The notes beneath the pieces are model-generated. The model worked only from the letters and a program-made list of their open reading frames with translations, had not been told where the DNA came from and searched no databases. This document shows, piece after piece, positions 26,229 through 37,468 of a stretch of 64,000 nucleotides of DNA. The stretch comes from Thermoanaerobaculia bacterium (GTDB lineage: Bacteria; Acidobacteriota; Thermoanaerobaculia; Gp7-AA8): assembly GCA_017883205.1 (NCBI GenBank), contig JADGNZ010000009.1, positions 95,028-159,027 on the forward strand, written 5' to 3'. The position numbers and the translations under genes are program-made. The first letter of the stretch is position 1. Every line of letters begins with the position of its first letter.

Positions 26229-29213
26229 TCAGCTCGTTCCCGGCCGCAGTGCGCTCGCCGGCACCGGCTCGCCGAAAAGGAATCCCTGGACGTCTTCGCA
26301 TCCCTGTTCGCGCAGGAAATTGAGCTGCCGCTCGGTCTCCACGCCCTCGGCCGTTACGCGAAGCCGGAGACCACGAGCCATGCCGATGACGGCGGAAACG
26401 ATAGCGCGGTCGGCGGCGCTCGCTTCGATCTCCTGCACGAACTCCTGATCGATCTTCACGCTGTCGATCGGGAAGCTTCGCAGGTAATTGAGCGAGGAGT
26501 GGCCGGTGCCGAAATCGTCGATGGCAATCTGCAAACCCATCTCCCGCAAACGGTGAAGCGTGGCGATGGTGCGGTTCGTGTTCTGCATCGCCAGGCTTTC
26601 CGTGATCTCCAGCTCGAGACTGGCCGGCGCCAGTCCGGAGAGCTCGAGCGCCGCGGCGATCAGTTGGGGGAGATCGGAGTGTTGGAACTGCCGAGGGGAG
26701 AGATTAATGGCCATGCGAAAGGAGGAACCGGCCTGCTGCCACATTTTTGCCTGACGGCAGGCCTCGTTCAGCACCCACTCCCCGATCGGCACGATCAGCC
26801 TTGTCTCCTCGGCGACGGGAATGAACTCCTTCGGTCCTACCAATCCAAAACCCGGCCGGTTCCAGCGGAGAAGCGCTTCGACTCCGGTGATCCGGCCGGT
26901 GCCAATGTTGACCTGGGGCTGGTAGTACAACTCCAGCTCGTCGCGTCCGAGGGCGTGGCGCAGATCGCTCTCCAGAGAGAGCCGTTCCAGGGCCCGGCTG
27001 TTCATGGCCGGAGTGAACATCTGATAGGAGTTCCGGCCCGCGTCCTTGGCCCGATACATGGCGTGGTCGGCATTCGCAAGAAGCGCCTCGGCCGTGTCGC
27101 CGTCGCTCGGAAAGAGCGCGATGCCGATGCTGGTCGTGAGAAACAGCTCGGTTCCCTCGATGGCCAGCGGCTGCGCGACGGTCTCGAGCACCTTCTGCGC
27201 GATCTTCGCCGCATCGTTGCTCGTCTTGAGGTCAGCGAGGAGCACGGTGAACTCATCGCCTCCCATCCGCGCCACCGAATCCTCTTCACGGAGGGCGGCC
27301 TGAAGCCGCATCGCCACGGCCTTCAGAAACTCATCGCCGACAGAATGTCCGAGCGTGTCGTTGACCACCTTGAAGCGATCGAGATCGAGGAACATCACCG
27401 CGAGCGGGTGTTTCAGGCGGCGGGCGTGGGCCAGCGCGACGGTGAGCCGATCGCGAAAGAGCCGCCGGTTCGGCAGACCGGTCAGAGCATCGTGATAGGC
27501 CTGATGCTCGATGTGCTCTTCGACCGTTTTTCGTTCGGTGATATCGCGGGAGACGCCGACGACTTCGCGGGTCTGCCCCGAAATGACGTCGAGGATGATG
27601 CGGCTCGTCGTCTCGAACCAGACCAGCGAGCCGTCTTTTTTCTCGACACGATAGGCAAACGTCGTCGGACCCGACTCGTTGATCAGTGCCGAGAGGTGGC
27701 GGACTTCTTCGCGGTCCGGCGGGAAAATGAAGTCGTAAAACGAGTGTCCAACGAGCTCGGAGGGCTCGTACCCGAGGAGGCGGCGCGACGCGTCCGAGGC
27801 ATAGAGAATGATTCCGCGGCCGGAAGTCCGCGAGATCATGTCGGTCGAATTCTCGGCCATCAGCCGGTAGCGCGCCTCACTATTCCGCAGCGCTTCCGCG
27901 GCCATGCGCCGTTCGGTGATGTCGTTGTGCACGCCGATCGATCCGATTACGCTGCCCGCAGCGTCGACTACCGGCGAGCCGCCGATCTCCAGCCAGATCA
28001 CCGTCCCATCCTTTCGTCGAATGCGTAGCTCATACTGATCGGCGACGTGGCGTATTCGCAGCCGCGTCTTCTCGTGCAACAGGGCCACGTCTTCCGGATA
28101 GGCGAGCAACAGATCAGCCTTCGTGCCGACGAGCTCTTCGCGCGAGTAGCCGACCATCTCGCAAAAACGATCGTTGACGAACTGCAGGATGCCGTCGTTG
28201 TCCGTCCTGGTGAGTCCTTCGCGCATCCGCTCGACGAGCAGGCGGTAGCGCTCCTCGCTTTCCCGCAGCGCGTTCTCAGCCAGCTTGCGGTCGGTGATGT
28301 CGATGACGGTCCCTTCCAGAATCTCGGGATCGCCATCGAGCAGGTGAACGCTTTCGATGAGCCAGCACGGGCGGCCGTCTTTCCGCCGCAGGGAGATCTC
28401 GTTGCTGGTCATCATCCGTTCCCGGCGAAGGACGGCGATGTAGTCGTCGCGGTGCGACGGATCCTGATAGAGGTCCCTCGCGGAGCGCTCCATCAACTCC
28501 TCACGAGAAGAGAAGCCGAGGATCCCGGCCAGGGCGTCGTTGCAATCGAGAATGCGGCCGTCGATCGTGTTGCGATAGACGCCGGCCAGGTTGCGCTCGA
28601 AGAGGAGGCGGTGTTGCTGCTCGCTGGCGCGCAGGGCCGCCTCCGTCCGGTGACGCTGGATGGCATTGACGAAAATCTCGCCGATGATTCGCAGCAGCGA
28701 GACCGCGTCCTCGCTCCAACGCCGCCGCTCCGCGGAGGCGACTCCAAGCGCGCCGAGAAACGCGTGGTTGTACATCATCGGCACGAAGGCGACGGAGCGG
28801 TTGCCGGCGCGCTCATACGCTTCCCGCTCGGCCGCCGCTTCTCCCGGCAGATCGTCGATCGAGATCGTCAGTTGCTGGAGATCGTTCAATCGTCCGGATG
28901 ACCAGGGGAATGCCGCGAAAGGAACTTTCTCGCCGAGGCCACGGGGCACGCCTGGATCGGCATTCCACTCATGCGTGAGAACCGCCCACGCCCCATCGTC
29001 GCTGAACATGTAGATGTACGCGCGGTCGGCACCCACGAAACGGCCGACGCTCTCCAGCGCGGCGGTAATCTCCCGCTCGACGTCGGCGGCGGCGACGTTG
29101 ATGAAGTTCGTGGAGATGCCGGAGATCAGCCTCTCGAACGCGAGGCGGTGATCGAGCATCTCATGCGCAGACTGCGCACCAACCTGTTTAGTGACCGGAA
29201 TCACGTCCGACAA
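26229..29213 (-). CDS. GAF/multi-PAS sensor with GGDEF and EAL domains
   Basis: ARMGGDEFTVLLADL; GVEALLRW; DDFGTGHSSLNYLRSFPIDSVKID; several PAS repeats. Confidence 0.95.
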   Translation of the reverse strand: MSDVIPVTKQVGAQSAHEMLDHRLAFERLISGISTNFINVAAADVEREITAALESVGRFVGADRAYIYMFSDDGAWAVLTHEWNADPGVPRGLGEKVPFAAFPWSSGRLNDLQQLTISIDDLPGEAAAEREAYERAGNRSVAFVPMMYNHAFLGALGVASAERRRWSEDAVSLLRIIGEIFVNAIQRHRTEAALRASEQQHRLLFERNLAGVYRNTIDGRILDCNDALAGILGFSSREELMERSARDLYQDPSHRDDYIAVLRRERMMTSNEISLRRKDGRPCWLIESVHLLDGDPEILEGTVIDITDRKLAENALRESEERYRLLVERMREGLTRTDNDGILQFVNDRFCEMVGYSREELVGTKADLLLAYPEDVALLHEKTRLRIRHVADQYELRIRRKDGTVIWLEIGGSPVVDAAGSVIGSIGVHNDITERRMAAEALRNSEARYRLMAENSTDMISRTSGRGIILYASDASRRLLGYEPSELVGHSFYDFIFPPDREEVRHLSALINESGPTTFAYRVEKKDGSLVWFETTSRIILDVISGQTREVVGVSRDITERKTVEEHIEHQAYHDALTGLPNRRLFRDRLTVALAHARRLKHPLAVMFLDLDRFKVVNDTLGHSVGDEFLKAVAMRLQAALREEDSVARMGGDEFTVLLADLKTSNDAAKIAQKVLETVAQPLAIEGTELFLTTSIGIALFPSDGDTAEALLANADHAMYRAKDAGRNSYQMFTPAMNSRALERLSLESDLRHALGRDELELYYQPQVNIGTGRITGVEALLRWNRPGFGLVGPKEFIPVAEETRLIVPIGEWVLNEACRQAKMWQQAGSSFRMAINLSPRQFQHSDLPQLIAAALELSGLAPASLELEITESLAMQNTNRTIATLHRLREMGLQIAIDDFGTGHSSLNYLRSFPIDSVKIDQEFVQEIEASAADRAIVSAVIGMARGLRLRVTAEGVETERQLNFLREQGCEDVQGFLFGEPVPASALRPGTS

Positions 29214-29338
29214 TCGAGTCCCCCAAAGGTGAATTTGTTACGTTAGCACCCTCCGGCAGGAGTTGCTCCACTCCGCTTCGGAACCCCGCATTCGTTGAAG
29301 TGCGAGCCCGGGTTCACTTCTTGCTCTAGAATCGGAGG

Positions 29339-29818
29339 ATGAGAAACCTCCTCATTGCCGCCGCGCTCGTTCTGGCAGCCTGTTCATCCTCGGCACCGGC
29401 TGCCCCGAAACAGAAGGCCAACATCCCCGATCCCGACTTCGAGATCCGTCAGCTCTCGGGAGCGGCGGAGCAGAACTACGCCGATGGACCGATCGAAGTG
29501 AAGTATCGCCTCGATATCGGCAACCGAGCCGACGTGCCGATCACGCTCGCCAGAGTCGAGATCGTCACGGTGAATCCCCCAGGCGGGGCGTATAACCTCG
29601 ATCCTTCGCACCGGTCGTATTACTTTCGCAAAGCGATCGAACCGCACCAGACCGCCACGATTGAGTTCTGGGCCAAGGCGATCAGCTACGGCCCCGATAA
29701 TCGTCGTCAGAACGAGCCGGTCACCGTACGAGGCACCCTCTATTTCGAGTCGCCGAATGGCTACCTGCGCCACGTGTTCATAAAAGAGCTCGGTCAGTAC
29801 GCGGGTCAGAACGATTAA
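29339..29818 (+). CDS. Hypothetical lipoprotein
   Basis: Lipobox LVLAACSSS. Confidence 0.65.
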   Translation: MRNLLIAAALVLAACSSSAPAAPKQKANIPDPDFEIRQLSGAAEQNYADGPIEVKYRLDIGNRADVPITLARVEIVTVNPPGGAYNLDPSHRSYYFRKAIEPHQTATIEFWAKAISYGPDNRRQNEPVTVRGTLYFESPNGYLRHVFIKELGQYAGQND

Positions 29819-29821
29819 TCA

Positions 29822-30250
29822 GGACAGAGAGCAGAGACAAGAGATCAGAGACAAGAGATCAGGGGCTATCCGGGAGGTGTCATCCACGGTTTCAAGGTGT
29901 CATCCTGAGCCTGCCGGAGGCGCCGCGTTGCTCGTTGCTTTCACCCAGACCTTCCTCGGCGCCGCAGGACGGCGAAGGATCTCAAGTTGCCGCGCACATG
30001 GCATGCGCCTCGTAATTTGAGATCCTTCGACGTCCTACGCCGCCACATCTTGCAGCGCGACGGCTCGAGTACGGATGGCGGCTCCGGCGTCTCAGGATGA
30101 CACCGCTCCTTTTGCGCGCCGAGTGCGCAGCCGCTAACTGGACGGGTCGTTCTCTGGCGCGGACGAGGTTTGCGCCGGGGGTCTCTGGTCTCCGTCTCTG
30201 GTCTCCGTCTCTGGTCTCCTGTCTCTGGTCTCTCGTCTCTGATCTCTACG
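29822..30250. repeat. Intergenic inverted element with short degenerate arms (AGAGACAAGAGATCAG / GTCTCTGGTCTCC)
   Basis: Complementary low-complexity arms at both ends; similar element at 33970-34080. Confidence 0.65.
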
Positions 30251-30268
30251 TCATAAGATGCGCGCCGA

Positions 30269-31018
30269 ATGTTTCGAACGATATGGGCTGTGATCGTTGC
30301 GATCGCTGTCACGATTCCGCTGGCCACCGCCGTGCTGATCATTGCCATGCTTTCGTCGGCGTCGCCGTTGATCGAGCCCATCATCCGTTGGTGGGCGCGC
30401 GCGATCGTGTGGGGAGCGGGGATCGATCTGCGCAGCGACGGAATCGAGCGCATCGACCGCGGTAAGCGCTACATCCTCATCGCCAACCATCACTCATATT
30501 TCGACATCCCATGCATCTTCGCGGCGGTCCCGCAGCCGATCCGGTTCATGGCCAAGAAGAGTTTATTCAGCATTCCGATCTTCGGGTGGGCCATCGGCCG
30601 TGCCGGGTTCATCCCGATCGATCGAAAAAACCGGCGCACCGCGGTCAAGTCATTCGATCTGGCCGTCGAGCGGATCCGGCGCGGCAATACGATCGTCATC
30701 TTCCCGGAAGAGGGACGCTCACGCGAAGTGGCGATGAAGCCCTTTCAGCGCGGCGCGTTCCTGCTGGCGATCCGATCGGAGCTGCCGATCCTTCCACTCG
30801 CGATCGACGGCACGTACGAAGTGTTCCGCGTCGGCGCGAGAAAGATCACACCGGGCGTCGTCACGGTGCGCGTGGGCACGGAGATCGAGACAGCGGGTGC
30901 CGGCGTTCGCGCCAAAGACGGTCTCCGCGAGCAATCGCGGTCGCAGATTGAGGTGATGCTCGCGCGCGGCAGCGTCAGCGCGGATTCGAAGAGCGTCGAC
31001 GCAGCACCACTTCATTGA
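30269..31018 (+). CDS. plsC: 1-acyl-sn-glycerol-3-phosphate acyltransferase (PlsC family)
   Basis: NHHSYFDIP and FPEEGRSR motifs. Confidence 0.88.
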   Translation: MFRTIWAVIVAIAVTIPLATAVLIIAMLSSASPLIEPIIRWWARAIVWGAGIDLRSDGIERIDRGKRYILIANHHSYFDIPCIFAAVPQPIRFMAKKSLFSIPIFGWAIGRAGFIPIDRKNRRTAVKSFDLAVERIRRGNTIVIFPEEGRSREVAMKPFQRGAFLLAIRSELPILPLAIDGTYEVFRVGARKITPGVVTVRVGTEIETAGAGVRAKDGLREQSRSQIEVMLARGSVSADSKSVDAAPLH

Positions 31019-31085
31019 CGAGCAGACCGAAGACGCGGGAGCTGCGCTCCTTCGCAAAACAGTGAAAGGTGAGCCTGCGCGTCCG

Positions 31086-32435
31086 TTATCCCCGGATGGC
31101 TTCGGCCACGACCTGGCGCTCCCGATCTCCCAGCGTCCGCACTTCGATCGTGAAGCGGTCGTCGACGATTCGGCCTGCGATTGGCGTGGAATGCCGGAGG
31201 AAGCGCGCGGCGAGCTCGCTGGCGTCGCCGGGAACTTCGATCGCGATCGAGCGGATCGTCTCGGTTGGCGTGGTGCCGCCGCCCAGCGCACATCGGCTCT
31301 CGATCACCCGGCTCTTCGTCCCCCGCACCATCTCCTCGGCATGCGCTCGCAGCGTGTCGAGTGGCGTTGCCAGCATCCGGTAGATCGGAATCTCCGTTTC
31401 GTACCGGGCCGTGGCGAACGCGCGCAAGGTCTCGGCGATGACAGCGTACGATTCCTTCCCCGCCCGCAGCGCGCGCATGAGTGGATGCTTGCGGCAGCGG
31501 CGGATGATGTCTTCGCGCCCTAGGATTAGACCGCCCTGAGTGGCGCCGATGAGTTTGTCGGTCGAGCAGGTGATGGCGTCGACGCCGCTGGCGAAGAGCT
31601 CGCGAACGGTCGGCTGCCGCGAAAAACCGTAAGGCGAGAGATCGACGACGCGCCCGCTGCCTTCGTCGTAAAGAAGCGGAAGCCTGTGGTCGCGTGCCAC
31701 GGCCACGAGTTGATCGATCGACGGCGTCTCCGTGAAGCCGACGATCTCGAAATTCGATCGATGAACCCGAAGGATCGCTGCCGTAGCCTCCGACGCCGCT
31801 TCATCGAAATCGGCAGCGTGCGTCCGGTTAGTCGTTCCCACTTCCCGCAACCGTGCGCCGCCCTGCTGAATGACGTCTGGGACACGGAACGAGCCGCCGA
31901 TCTCGACCAGCTCGCCGCGCGAAACGATCACTTCCTTTCCCGCGGCAACGGCCGCGAGCAGGAGCAGCGTGCCGGCGGCGTTGTTGTTCGCCAGCACTGC
32001 CGATTCGCAGCCGAACAGCGTGCGGCACAACTCCGTCAAGTGCTCGTCGCGCCGTCCTCGGGAGCCTTCGTCGAGGTCGAACTCGAGATTCGAGTAGTTG
32101 GTCGTGACGGCGGCGGCACGCGACCAGAGCGCGGGATCGATCGGCGAGCGCCCAAGATTCGTGTGGATGATGATGCCGGTGCCGTTGATCACCGGCCGCA
32201 GCGTCGATTCTGTAGCGACGGCAAGCCGGGCGCGAACGTCGCTGGCGGCCGCGCGCTCCTCGAACAGGACGCGGTCCCGGCGAATGGTCTCCAAATGGAG
32301 ACAGACGGCGTCCTTCACACGCTCGCGGCCGAATTGCGCGACCATGTCCCGCAACGATTCGCTGGAGAGAATCCGCTCGACGGACGGGATACGGCGCAGT
32401 GAGGAATCTCCCGAATCGGTCGTCGCTTTGGGCAT
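31086..32435 (-). CDS. selA: L-seryl-tRNA(Sec) selenium transferase
   Basis: RPVINGTGIIIHTNLGRSP, YSNLEFDLDEGSRGRRDEH, CSTDKLIGATQGGLILGR (PLP Lys). MPKATTDSG start; the ORF-track extension to 32807 crosses intergenic repeats. Confidence 0.93.
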   Translation of the reverse strand: MPKATTDSGDSSLRRIPSVERILSSESLRDMVAQFGRERVKDAVCLHLETIRRDRVLFEERAAASDVRARLAVATESTLRPVINGTGIIIHTNLGRSPIDPALWSRAAAVTTNYSNLEFDLDEGSRGRRDEHLTELCRTLFGCESAVLANNNAAGTLLLLAAVAAGKEVIVSRGELVEIGGSFRVPDVIQQGGARLREVGTTNRTHAADFDEAASEATAAILRVHRSNFEIVGFTETPSIDQLVAVARDHRLPLLYDEGSGRVVDLSPYGFSRQPTVRELFASGVDAITCSTDKLIGATQGGLILGREDIIRRCRKHPLMRALRAGKESYAVIAETLRAFATARYETEIPIYRMLATPLDTLRAHAEEMVRGTKSRVIESRCALGGGTTPTETIRSIAIEVPGDASELAARFLRHSTPIAGRIVDDRFTIEVRTLGDRERQVVAEAIRG

Positions 32436-32439
32436 GGAG

Positions 32440-32672
32440 CGCGTATTGTAGTTGCGGGTGTTGGTTGTCGGGGGTCGGGAGTCGGAGAGAACCGGCGAGG
32501 TTCCTGGTGTTTCTCCGACCCTCGACTCCCGAAAAACGACGCCCGCAAAAAACCATCGAATTGTAGTTTGCGGGTATCGTTTGCCGGGGATCGGGAGTCG
32601 GAGAAGGGCCGGCGAAGCTTCTGGTTCTGCTCCGACACCCGACACCCGACACCCGAGAACCGACGCCCACGA
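32440..32672. repeat. Composite intergenic inverted repeat (GTCGGGGGTCGGGAGTCGG family)
   Basis: Two alternating sets of TCGGGAGTCGGAGA and TCTCCGACxCCCGA arms. Confidence 0.7.
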
Positions 32673-32673
32673 A

Positions 32674-33264
32674 ATGATCAAACAGGACGACGAGCTCGAC
32701 AAGCTCGAAGAGGACATCCGGAAAATCAAGAACAAGTACGACCAGTTCTTTTCCGGAATCCAGAAGCTCCCGCCGATGCACGAGCGCCGGCTGCTCGAGG
32801 TGTACATCTACGAGCTGGGAAAACAGAAGATGCGAGACAACACGCGCCGCTTCCGTTACTCGCAACTGCTGACGCGCTACAACCAGTTGCGCGAGTTGTG
32901 GGGACGGAAGATGCGCGAGCGGGAAGAAGGGCCTATCGACTTCCGGCGCCGTGCGGCCGCCCTGAGGGAACCGGCCCCGCCCACACCTCCGCCCGCGCCG
33001 CGCGTAACCTCGGCAAGGGCCGATCCGTATGTAACGGTAGCGCCGGGCTCGAACAGCGAGGAGATCCAACGGCTCTTCGGCGATATCGAGAAAGAGCAAC
33101 TCAAACTCGGACGGTTACCGAACATCACGATGGAGCAACTGAAAACAATGGTGCAGAAGCAAAGCGATCTCGTTCGTGCGAAATATCACGTCGCCGCCGT
33201 CGCCTTTCGTGTGGACGTCGTCGATGGCAAAGTCAAACTGAAAGCGAAACCAATCCAGGAATGA
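32674..33264 (+). CDS. Coiled-coil hypothetical protein
   Basis: MIKQDDELDKLEEDIRKIKNKYDQFFSGIQKLPPMHERRLLEVYIYELGKQ. Confidence 0.7.
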   Translation: MIKQDDELDKLEEDIRKIKNKYDQFFSGIQKLPPMHERRLLEVYIYELGKQKMRDNTRRFRYSQLLTRYNQLRELWGRKMREREEGPIDFRRRAAALREPAPPTPPPAPRVTSARADPYVTVAPGSNSEEIQRLFGDIEKEQLKLGRLPNITMEQLKTMVQKQSDLVRAKYHVAAVAFRVDVVDGKVKLKAKPIQE

Positions 33265-33968
33265 TGATGAAACGACTCCTACTTCTTGCCGCAGCCGTGG
33301 CGTTAGCCGCCTGTTCAACCACCACGAAGCATCACGACTCCAATCCGTACGCGAATCCGTTCTACGCGAAATACCTCAACACCGGCGCGTGGGTCGACGC
33401 AGAGATCACGCGCACGATCAACGACCTGAGCGCCAATCCGCGCTCGGCCACACTGCACAACACGCTCGGGCAGCTCCTGATCCAGAAGGGTTTTCCGAAG
33501 GACGCCGAGACCGAGTTCGAGCGCGCCGTCAACGCTGACTCGCACTTCTATCCCGGCTGGTACAACCTCGGACTGGTCCGCATGTCCCGCGGTGATCTCA
33601 TCGGCGCGCACCACGCATTCTCACGGACCATCCACTACAAGCCCGGCCACTCGGCGGCTCTCTTCCAACTGGGCTTGATGGAAGAGAAGCGCAACCATCA
33701 GAGCGCCGCAGTCGACTATTACGCAAAAGCGTTCACGATCAATCCGGCTCTGCTCGACGTGCGCGTGAACCCCCGCATCCTCGACAGCAACCTGGTCGAC
33801 ATCGCCCTGATCAAGGCTTATCCGAACGATCACTCTCGCCAAAGCATGGCCTTCAATCCCGCACCGCCGGGCTATGTGCAGGAAGGCCTCAGCACGCCGC
33901 CGAAAGTCATCGGACCGAGCTCGACGCCGCCGGCGGCCGCGCCGCAACCAGTGAAGCCGCCGAAGTAG
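33261..33968 (+). CDS. TPR-containing lipoprotein
   Basis: Lipobox VALAACSTT; TPR-like segments. Start at 33261, 33264 or 33267. Confidence 0.75.
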   Translation: MMMKRLLLLAAAVALAACSTTTKHHDSNPYANPFYAKYLNTGAWVDAEITRTINDLSANPRSATLHNTLGQLLIQKGFPKDAETEFERAVNADSHFYPGWYNLGLVRMSRGDLIGAHHAFSRTIHYKPGHSAALFQLGLMEEKRNHQSAAVDYYAKAFTINPALLDVRVNPRILDSNLVDIALIKAYPNDHSRQSMAFNPAPPGYVQEGLSTPPKVIGPSSTPPAAAPQPVKPPK

Positions 33969-34108
33969 GAGCGGAAGAGATCAGAGACAGGAGATCAGAG
34001 ACAAGAGACCAGGGGCTACCTGCCGCCTCGTCCCGAATCTCTGATCTCTGATCTCCTGATCTCTGATCTCTGATCTCATCGGCACGCGAGAAGCATTACT
34101 CTTCCCGC

Positions 34109-34561
34109 ATGAAAAAGCGGAACAAGATCCTTCTCGGTCTGCTGGCGGTGGCAGTCTTCATTCAACTCATTCCGGTACCGAAGACCAATCCGCCGGTAAC
34201 CGGCGAGATTGCAGCACCGCCGGAGGTGAAAGCGGTACTGCGCAAGAGCTGCTACGACTGCCATTCCAACGAGACCGCCTGGCCCTGGTACAGCCGCATC
34301 GCGCCTGGTTCGTGGCTGCTCTATCGCGATGTGACGCAAGGACGGCGGACAATGAACTTCAGCGCCTGGCAGCAGATGCCGCAGGATCGGCAGAACAGGC
34401 GCCGCAAGGGAGTCTGGGACGAAGTCGCATCGGGCGACATGCCGCTTTGGTTTTACAAGCCGCTCCACCCCGCCTCAAAGGTCACCGACGAAGACAAAGC
34501 CATACTCAAAGCGTGGAGCGACGCGGGACCCGCAGTTCCCAAAGGCAAAACAGGCGGATGA
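34109..34561 (+). CDS. Haem-binding domain-containing protein
   Basis: SCYDCHSNETAWPWYSRIAPGSWLLYRDV (single CxxCH). Confidence 0.85.
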   Translation: MKKRNKILLGLLAVAVFIQLIPVPKTNPPVTGEIAAPPEVKAVLRKSCYDCHSNETAWPWYSRIAPGSWLLYRDVTQGRRTMNFSAWQQMPQDRQNRRRKGVWDEVASGDMPLWFYKPLHPASKVTDEDKAILKAWSDAGPAVPKGKTGG

Positions 34562-34647
34562 CACGAGCGGAGATCTGAGCAAACCGTCGATCTGAAGCTC
34601 CCCATCCCGCTCTGTCTCCGATCCCCGATCTCGTCCATACTCCTCGC

Positions 34648-36858
34648 ATGACACTTCCGGGCGGCACGCGGCTCGGACCTTACGAGATCGGAGACTTGAT
34701 CGGCCGCGGAGGTATGGGCGAGGTCTACCGCGCCGCCGACACGCGACTCGGCCGCGATGTCGCCGTCAAAGTTCTCGCCTCGCAACTCGCGGACGATCCA
34801 GCGTCGCTCGCTCGCTTCCAGCGTGAGGCCCGCGCCGTCGCTGCACTCTCGCATCCCAACATCGTCGCCTTGTTCGATGTCGGCAGCGAAGGGCAAACAC
34901 ACTACGTTGTCACGGAGTTGCTCGAAGGAGAGACGCTTCGTGCGCGCCTGTCCGCATCGCCGCTTCCGGAAGAGGAGATTCTGCGGATCGCAAACGCTAT
35001 CGCCGACGGTTTAGCCGCCGCGCACGCGAAAGGCATCATCCACCGCGACCTCAAGCCGGAAAACGTCTTCCTCACGTCCGCCGGCGGCGTGAAGATCCTC
35101 GACTTCGGTCTGGCCAGCATGCAGCAGACCTATGCGGGGATCGACACCGCGATCCAGACAGCCGCGTTGACTGAGCCCGGCGTCCTGATGGGAACGATCG
35201 GCTACACATCGCCCGAGCAGCTCGCCGGCAGACCTCTCACCACCGCAACCGACGTTTTCTCATTCGGCTGTGTGCTCTACGAGATGCTGCAGGGGCAGCG
35301 TCCGTTCAAACGCGACAGCAACATGGAGATCATCGCCTCGGTGCTTCGCGACGCTCCTTTCGATCGCGACGCAGCGAAGCATCTTCCGGCCGGCATGCGA
35401 GACATCGTCGAACAATGTCTCGAGAAAGATCCGCGCGAGCGTTTCCCGAATGGCGCCGCCGTCGCCGCAGCCCTTCGCAATCGAAGTCATTCGGTTGTCA
35501 GCAGCCGCACTGAACCGACAAAGCCGCCGCGGACACTGACGTGGATCGCCGCATCCGTGATCGCCGTGATCGCGGTCGCCGCCGTCGCATTCTGGTTGAT
35601 CGGCCGTCAGGCCGAGGTCATCGATGACGGCTATGACCTGCGAAGCTCCGACGTCACCGGCGACGGCGAAACGCGGCGTTTGCTCGCTCTCGCGCTGCAC
35701 GCGGACAGCGCAGGCGACCGCTCCGAGGCGATGCAACTGCTGGCCGAAGCGGCGCGGCGCAACGGAGCGCCGCCGCTTCCCGCCGCGTTCCTCGCTTCGT
35801 TCGCGTACTACAGCGGCGACCGGAAGGAAGGCACGCGCTGGTCCGCCGAAGCGACGAAGCGCATCGCCAGCTCGACATCAACCTACGAGGCGCTTCTCTG
35901 CCGCTATCTGCTTCCGGGAGCCAGCACGGGCACAGAGATGGCGCTGTCATCATCGCTACTCGAGTTGCGCCCGAAAGCGTGGCGCCTGCGCTTGGCGCTC
36001 GCGCATTTGCATCTCGGCAGGCGCGAGCTGCCTGCCGCACTCGCACAACTGCAGCGGATCGATGTCGCCGCCCCCGATGACCGCCGCCTCGCGATCGTGC
36101 TCGCCGACCGCGCCTCACTCGGCGATGTGGCCGGAGCCGCCCGCGATCTGCAGCGAAGCAAGCTGGCAGGGAAGCCGGCGCTACTCGCCTACACGCGCGG
36201 CCGCATCGCCTGGAGCAGCGGACACGCCTCCGAAGCGGCGCGGCTCTTCGATGCTGCCGCCGAGAGCGCCACGATCAGCAACCTCGGGCCGGTCGCGATC
36301 GAGTCGCGCATCCTCGCCGGCATCGCTCGCATCGGCGCAAACGACCTCGGCGGCGCCGCCTCCGCGCTCGATCTTGCCGCAGTCAAGGCACACGACGCTG
36401 CGACGCCGGAGAATGAGCTCGAGGCGAATGCATTCGGCGCGTATGTAGCGTCGCGTCGCGGCGACACGGATGGCCGCGATCGCCGAATGCGTCTCGCTGC
36501 AAAACTCGCCGAACCGGGAACCGCCGACTATCTGTCATTGCGTCTGTTCGCAGCGCGCGAGAAAGTCAACGTTGCGTTCGGCGCCGCGTCGGCACGCGAC
36601 GAGGCCGAGGAGGATGCGGTTGCGACATTGATCAAAGCTCGTGATGCGTGGTCGCAGAACGATGCTGCAACAGCATCGCGGCTTTTGGAACAAGCGCGCT
36701 CCGAGGGCATCGAAGCGACATGGTTCAGCGAAGAAGCCGCGCTCCTCGCCTACGACCTCGGCGCGCCGCCGCACACGTTCCCGCCCGACCCACCCTACCC
36801 GAATCGCTTGCGGTTCATCGCGGTGTGGGAGCTGGCGGGTCCGCGGGCTCAGCGCTGA
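34648..36858 (+). CDS. Serine/threonine protein kinase, one TM, repeat-rich C-terminus
   Basis: [39 protein letters not shown]. Confidence 0.93.
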   Translation: MTLPGGTRLGPYEIGDLIGRGGMGEVYRAADTRLGRDVAVKVLASQLADDPASLARFQREARAVAALSHPNIVALFDVGSEGQTHYVVTELLEGETLRARLSASPLPEEEILRIANAIADGLAAAHAKGIIHRDLKPENVFLTSAGGVKILDFGLASMQQTYAGIDTAIQTAALTEPGVLMGTIGYTSPEQLAGRPLTTATDVFSFGCVLYEMLQGQRPFKRDSNMEIIASVLRDAPFDRDAAKHLPAGMRDIVEQCLEKDPRERFPNGAAVAAALRNRSHSVVSSRTEPTKPPRTLTWIAASVIAVIAVAAVAFWLIGRQAEVIDDGYDLRSSDVTGDGETRRLLALALHADSAGDRSEAMQLLAEAARRNGAPPLPAAFLASFAYYSGDRKEGTRWSAEATKRIASSTSTYEALLCRYLLPGASTGTEMALSSSLLELRPKAWRLRLALAHLHLGRRELPAALAQLQRIDVAAPDDRRLAIVLADRASLGDVAGAARDLQRSKLAGKPALLAYTRGRIAWSSGHASEAARLFDAAAESATISNLGPVAIESRILAGIARIGANDLGGAASALDLAAVKAHDAATPENELEANAFGAYVASRRGDTDGRDRRMRLAAKLAEPGTADYLSLRLFAAREKVNVAFGAASARDEAEEDAVATLIKARDAWSQNDAATASRLLEQARSEGIEATWFSEEAALLAYDLGAPPHTFPPDPPYPNRLRFIAVWELAGPRAQR

Positions 36859-36873
36859 TTGCTCGTTTTCTTA

Positions 36874-36921
36874 GTTTCACGCGGAGGCGCGGAGAACACG
36901 GAGATGTGCTCCGCGTGAAAC
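36874..36921. repeat. Copy of GTTTCACGCGGAG inverted repeat
   Basis: GTTTCACGCGGAG...CTCCGCGTGAAAC. Confidence 0.8.
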
Positions 36922-36975
36922 CGTTAACCCTTGTTTACAGCAGGTAAACAGACGCCGCGATATCCTCCGCAGACC

Positions 36976-37425
36976 ATGAAAATCACAGCGATCGCCACCG
37001 TGATCCTCATCGCCGCCGCTACGACCTTCGCCGCCGAGGTAGTCAAGCGCGGAGCCCCGGTGTCTTCAGCCAAGCCTGTTGCTCTCGAAACAGTTCTCGA
37101 GTCGCCGAAGGCGTACACAAAGGACGCTGTCGTCGTCGAAGGCGTGATCCAGAAATCGTGCAGCAACATGGGCTGCTGGATGGAGCTCGCGCCGGCACCA
37201 GGCAAGAAGAGCGTGCGCGTCACGTTCAAGGATGAGAAATTCACCATTCCTCTCACCGCCAAAGGGATGCAGGCCCGCGCGGAAGGCGTGACGACGATCA
37301 AGACGCTGAGCAAGTCCGAAGCGGATCACCTCACCGAAGAGGGCGCGACGCTGAAACGCAACGAAGACGGAACCGCGGACGAAGTCTCGTTCGTCGCGAC
37401 GGGCGTGGAGTTGACGCGGGGGTGA
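36976..37425 (+). CDS. DUF4920-like exported protein
   Basis: Signal peptide; VVVEGVIQKSCSNMGCWMEL. Confidence 0.75.
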   Translation: MKITAIATVILIAAATTFAAEVVKRGAPVSSAKPVALETVLESPKAYTKDAVVVEGVIQKSCSNMGCWMELAPAPGKKSVRVTFKDEKFTIPLTAKGMQARAEGVTTIKTLSKSEADHLTEEGATLKRNEDGTADEVSFVATGVELTRG

Positions 37426-37468
37426 AGCGAACGATGTTGGCGCGGATGCAAGCTACGTGAGCCAACGA

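Noticed and set aside
25248-28028. 926-aa plus-strand ORF
   Set aside because: First part is the 21-bp repeat array and the rest is antisense to the GGDEF/EAL gene; no domain motifs.
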